A DNA stretch of 7,266 bases from Methylophaga sp. (GTDB lineage: Bacteria; Pseudomonadota; Gammaproteobacteria; Nitrosococcales; Methylophagaceae): positions 16,917 through 24,182 of the forward strand of contig NVVK01000003.1 in NCBI GenBank assembly GCA_002733335.1. Direction: 5' to 3'. Shown here in pieces: positions 4,762 to 7,266 of the stretch; the first letter of the stretch is position 1, and each line of letters opens with the position of its first letter. Below the pieces are notes generated by a model that ran no database searches, had not been told where the DNA came from, and was given only the letters and a program-made list of their open reading frames with translations. Both the position numbers and the translations under genes were made by a program.

Positions 4762-5935
4762 AACACCTGATAGAGCGGTAGGCAGTATAGGGAGTTCTAT
4801 TGGGCATGTACGTGATCAAATTCGTCAGCCATTATGGCTATTGGCAGAACTGACTTATGCTTGTCCATTGCAATGTCCGTATTGTTCTAACCCGATGGAT
4901 TTTGCAAAGATTAAAAGTGAATTAACGACAGAAGAATGGCTAACGGTATTTCGACAAGCACGTGAAATGGGTGCGACGCAATTAGGTTTGTCTGGTGGTG
5001 AACCGTTAATGCGTCATGATTTACCTATATTAATTAGAGAAGCTAGAAAAATGGGCTTTTATACCAACTTGATTACATCAGGTGTCGGTATGGATGCAGC
5101 TAAAGTAGCCGAATTTAAAGAAGCAGGTTTAGACCATATTCAAGTTAGTTTTCAGGCAAGCTCAGAAGATCTTAATAATCTTATTGCGGGCACCGATGCC
5201 TTTAAACATAAGATTGAAATGGCAAAAGCCGTTAAAGCCAATGACTACCCGATGGTTTTATGCTTTGTAACGCATCGCCAAAATATTGAACAAGTCGATG
5301 AAATTTTAGATTTATGCATTGAATTAGAAGCAGATTATGTAGAACTAGCAACCACACAATATTATGGTTGGGCTATGCATAATCGTGACCAATTAATGCC
5401 GCTGAAAGAACAACTCGTTGAAGCTGAGGCTGTGGCACATCGTTATCAAGAAGAACAAAAAGGTAAAATGAAGATTTACTATGTGGTGCCTGATTATTAT
5501 GAAGACCGCCCTAAGGCCTGTATGAATGGTTGGGGTAATGTTTTTTTAACGGTCACACCTGATGGTACTGCTTTACCTTGTCATGCCGCTCGTGAATTGC
5601 CGGGCATGACGCTACCTAATGTGCGTGATATGTCGATTGATGAAATCTGGAATGGCTCGGATGACTTTAATAAGTACCGTGGTTTTGACTGGATGACAGA
5701 ACCTTGTCGTTCTTGTGATGAGAAAGAAAAAGATTTTGGTGGTTGTCGTTGTCAGGCGTATATGTTGACAGGTGATGCAAGTAATACGGATCCAGTCTGT
5801 AGTAAATCTCCAAACCGTCATTTAATTGATGAAGCGATTGCTGCTGGCCGTGAAGAAGCGGCGAAACCGACAGTGGAGCAAAAAGCATTAGTTTTCCGAA
5901 ACCCTAAAAACTCTAGAATAATAAGTGCCCGCTGA
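4742..5935 (+). CDS. pqqE: PqqE, radical SAM/SPASM enzyme cross-linking PqqA
   Basis: PqqE forms the C-C bond between the Glu and Tyr side chains of PqqA. From the ATG at 4742 the protein is 397 aa and has the SAM-cluster motif Cys41-x3-Cys45-x2-Cys48 ([12 protein letters not shown]), then L-S-G-G-E-P-L for SAM binding. The C-terminal SPASM region carries the auxiliary cluster cysteines in A-C-M-N-G-W-G, A-L-P-C-H-A and C-R-S-C-D-E-K...G-G-C-R-C-Q-A-Y...D-P-V-C. An ATG at 4727 is in frame, but only the 4742 start has a ribosome site (GAGG, 9 nt upstream). The N-terminal 25 or so residues are a non-conserved Ser/Gly-rich extension. It overlaps pqqD by 20 bp and the ABC gene by 11 bp. Confidence 0.96.
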   Translation: MTGSENKTPDRAVGSIGSSIGHVRDQIRQPLWLLAELTYACPLQCPYCSNPMDFAKIKSELTTEEWLTVFRQAREMGATQLGLSGGEPLMRHDLPILIREARKMGFYTNLITSGVGMDAAKVAEFKEAGLDHIQVSFQASSEDLNNLIAGTDAFKHKIEMAKAVKANDYPMVLCFVTHRQNIEQVDEILDLCIELEADYVELATTQYYGWAMHNRDQLMPLKEQLVEAEAVAHRYQEEQKGKMKIYYVVPDYYEDRPKACMNGWGNVFLTVTPDGTALPCHAARELPGMTLPNVRDMSIDEIWNGSDDFNKYRGFDWMTEPCRSCDEKEKDFGGCRCQAYMLTGDASNTDPVCSKSPNRHLIDEAIAAGREEAAKPTVEQKALVFRNPKNSRIISAR

Positions 5936-6860
5936 TTTAGCAATTAAAGCGCAAGGTCTGACCAAGCAATATGGCCAGACCGTTGTTGTTAATGCGCTTG
6001 ATTTAGAGATTGAGGCGGGACAATTCTATGGCTTGTTAGGACCAAATGGTGCCGGCAAAAGCACGACTATTCATATGCTTACAACCATGACGTCGGCAAC
6101 ACAGGGAGATGCTTGGATTGCCGGTCAAAAGATAATTGATGATCCTGTTGCTATTCGTCGAACCGTTGGCTTAGTGTTTCAAGACTCAGCGCTTGATCGC
6201 ACTATGTCGATTGATGACAATTTAAAGTTTGCCGCTGCGCTTTATAACTTATCACCGAGTGAGGCAGATAAGCGTATTGATGAATTGTTATCTGTTTTTG
6301 GCTTACAAGAAAAACGGAAACAGAAATTAGTAGCCTTATCAGGTGGGCAACGCCGGGCGGTAGACATTGCTCGAGGTGTTTTACACAAGCCGAAAGTATT
6401 ATTTTTAGATGAGCCTACTATCGGTTTGGATTTACCGAATCGTCGTTCGATTTGGCGTTTTGTTGACAAGCTGCGTCGAGATGAGGGCATGACTGTATTC
6501 TTAACCACACATTATTTAGAAGAAGCTGCGGCCTGTGACCATGTTGATTTTATACAGTTGGGTCATTTAGAAAAGGGCGGGGCACCCTCGGAGTTAATTA
6601 CGCAGTTGGCCGAATATATTCTTGAAATTGATGCCGATAAACCAGACGATATTATAAATCAACTGAGTCCTTTATTTGGTGCTCCCATTCAAGAAGATCA
6701 GCAATTAAGCTTTAAAATTAGTGCCAGTGATGTGGATTTCTTTACCTTACAGCAAACATTAGGCGATACCGTATCTTCAATGCAATGGCGAAAACCTAAT
6801 TTGAATGATGTTTATCTATGGCGATTTTGTGCTCCAGATACAGTAGGAAGTGAAAAATGA
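5925..6860 (+). CDS. ABC transporter ATP-binding protein coupled to the pqq operon
   Basis: The 311-aa ATPase has Walker [10 protein letters not shown] (39-47), Q-loop Gln86, signature L-S-G-G-Q (138-142), Walker B V-L-F-L-D-E-P (158-164) and switch His196 in T-T-H-Y-L-E-E. It is followed by a C-terminal domain of about 100 residues typical of the DrrA/NodI/CcmA-like exporters that pair with ABC-2 permeases. The start is GTG, overlapping pqqE by 11 bp without a clear ribosome site, so translation is probably coupled to pqqE. ATG alternatives come only after the Walker A motif and would destroy it. ABC pairs of this kind are known beside PQQ-dependent alcohol dehydrogenase and pqq genes. The substrate is unknown; PQQ export to periplasmic dehydrogenases is a reasonable inference, not shown. 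Confidence 0.93.
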   Translation: MPADLAIKAQGLTKQYGQTVVVNALDLEIEAGQFYGLLGPNGAGKSTTIHMLTTMTSATQGDAWIAGQKIIDDPVAIRRTVGLVFQDSALDRTMSIDDNLKFAAALYNLSPSEADKRIDELLSVFGLQEKRKQKLVALSGGQRRAVDIARGVLHKPKVLFLDEPTIGLDLPNRRSIWRFVDKLRRDEGMTVFLTTHYLEEAAACDHVDFIQLGHLEKGGAPSELITQLAEYILEIDADKPDDIINQLSPLFGAPIQEDQQLSFKISASDVDFFTLQQTLGDTVSSMQWRKPNLNDVYLWRFCAPDTVGSEK

Positions 6861-7266
6861 GTTGGCGTCCTGTTAAAGCAGTAGTTGGCCGTGAAATGAG
6901 TAAATTATTTCGTCAACGTGCTAGATTGATCAGTGCAATGGTACGGCCTATGATCTGGTTATTCGTGATTGGATCGGGTGTGGGCAGTATGTTGCAAAGT
7001 CAGCAGCAAGATGGCTACTTAACATTTCTAGTGCCAGGAATATTGGCGATGACCTTATTATTTGCAGCACTTTTATCAGCATTGACACTGGTGTATGACA
7101 AAGAGTTTGGTGTAATGCGAATGATGATGATTGCACCTATAGCGCATTATTGGATTGTTTTAGCGAAGCTTATTGCCGCCACGCTTACGGCAATGGTTCA
7201 GGCAATATTATTACTGTTCCTACTTGTTTTATTGGGGCTGATAAGTGCCAAAATTGCTTTAATGTT
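6857..7266 (+). CDS. ABC-2 type transporter permease, partial (N-terminal 136 codons)
   Basis: The gene starts at an ATG overlapping the ATPase stop by 4 bp (ATGA), with AGGAAG upstream, and continues past the window end. The N-terminus is basic and cytoplasmic (R-E-M-S-K-L-F-R-Q-R-A-R), then membrane segments lie near residues 28-45, 58-79 and 97-130 (two passes likely). Between them, Y-D-K-E-F-G-V-M-R-M-M-M-I-A-P-I (80-95) is the standard ABC-2 permease coupling motif (E-F-G...A-P). It is the membrane partner of the preceding ATPase. The C-terminal half is not visible, so completeness cannot be judged. Confidence 0.92.
   Translation, partial: MSWRPVKAVVGREMSKLFRQRARLISAMVRPMIWLFVIGSGVGSMLQSQQQDGYLTFLVPGILAMTLLFAALLSALTLVYDKEFGVMRMMMIAPIAHYWIVLAKLIAATLTAMVQAILLLFLLVLLGLISAKIALM

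Noticed and set aside
5612..5888. Two overlapping minus-strand frames opposite the pqqE 3' region
   Set aside because: Both mirror the SPASM coding region and give Thr-, His- and Leu-rich sequences without motifs.
6242..6508. Minus-strand frame opposite the ABC ATPase
   Set aside because: It is the antisense of the signature and Walker B region; no independent start signals.

Overview
The window looks like an AT-rich gammaproteobacterial chromosome, most plausibly from a methylotroph or other bacterium that relies on quinoprotein (PQQ-dependent) dehydrogenases. This rests on a complete pqqABCDE operon with a PqqA of the M-W-x-x-P...E-V-T-x-Y type, followed by a translationally coupled ABC exporter, and on integron-type attC sites. 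A marine methylotroph or methanotroph fits, but the genus cannot be fixed from the sequence.

Left part (1-2445) is a run of integron gene cassettes, all reading on the minus strand and separated by attC recombination sites. In minus-strand order these are: a degenerate attC-like element (2395-2444); a cassette for an 84-aa unknown protein; attC 2038-2120; a cassette for a membrane-anchored unknown protein of about 128 aa; attC 1581-1659; a cassette whose body holds a RAYT-type transposon (712-1450) flanked by inverted hairpin ends; attC 536-605; a Dps-family ferritin-like cassette (31-504); and the start of another attC at the window edge. An integrase gene would be expected to the right of the array, but that place is taken by the pqq operon. 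Within this window the array is therefore a cluster of attC sites without integrase.

Right part (2618-7266, plus strand) is the PQQ operon. PqqA (23 aa) is the precursor peptide. A strong 16-bp hairpin and a second 12-bp hairpin lie between pqqA and pqqB and would allow pqqA to be transcribed in excess of the enzyme genes. PqqE (radical SAM/SPASM) with the peptide chaperone PqqD cross-links Glu15 and Tyr19 of PqqA. A protease (PqqF/G type, not encoded here) releases the cross-linked residues, PqqB acts as the tyrosine hydroxylase, and PqqC carries out the final ring closure and oxidation. pqqC-pqqD overlap by 4 bp, pqqD-pqqE by 20 bp and pqqE-ABC ATPase by 11 bp. The ATPase overlaps the ABC-2 permease by 4 bp, and the permease runs off the window.

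No rRNA, tRNA, CRISPR array or replication origin was seen. The less ordinary content is the junction between the mobile cassette array and a core cofactor operon, the Dps gene carried as a cassette, the hairpin-ended RAYT element with an adjoining tandem repeat, and the paired hairpins after pqqA.
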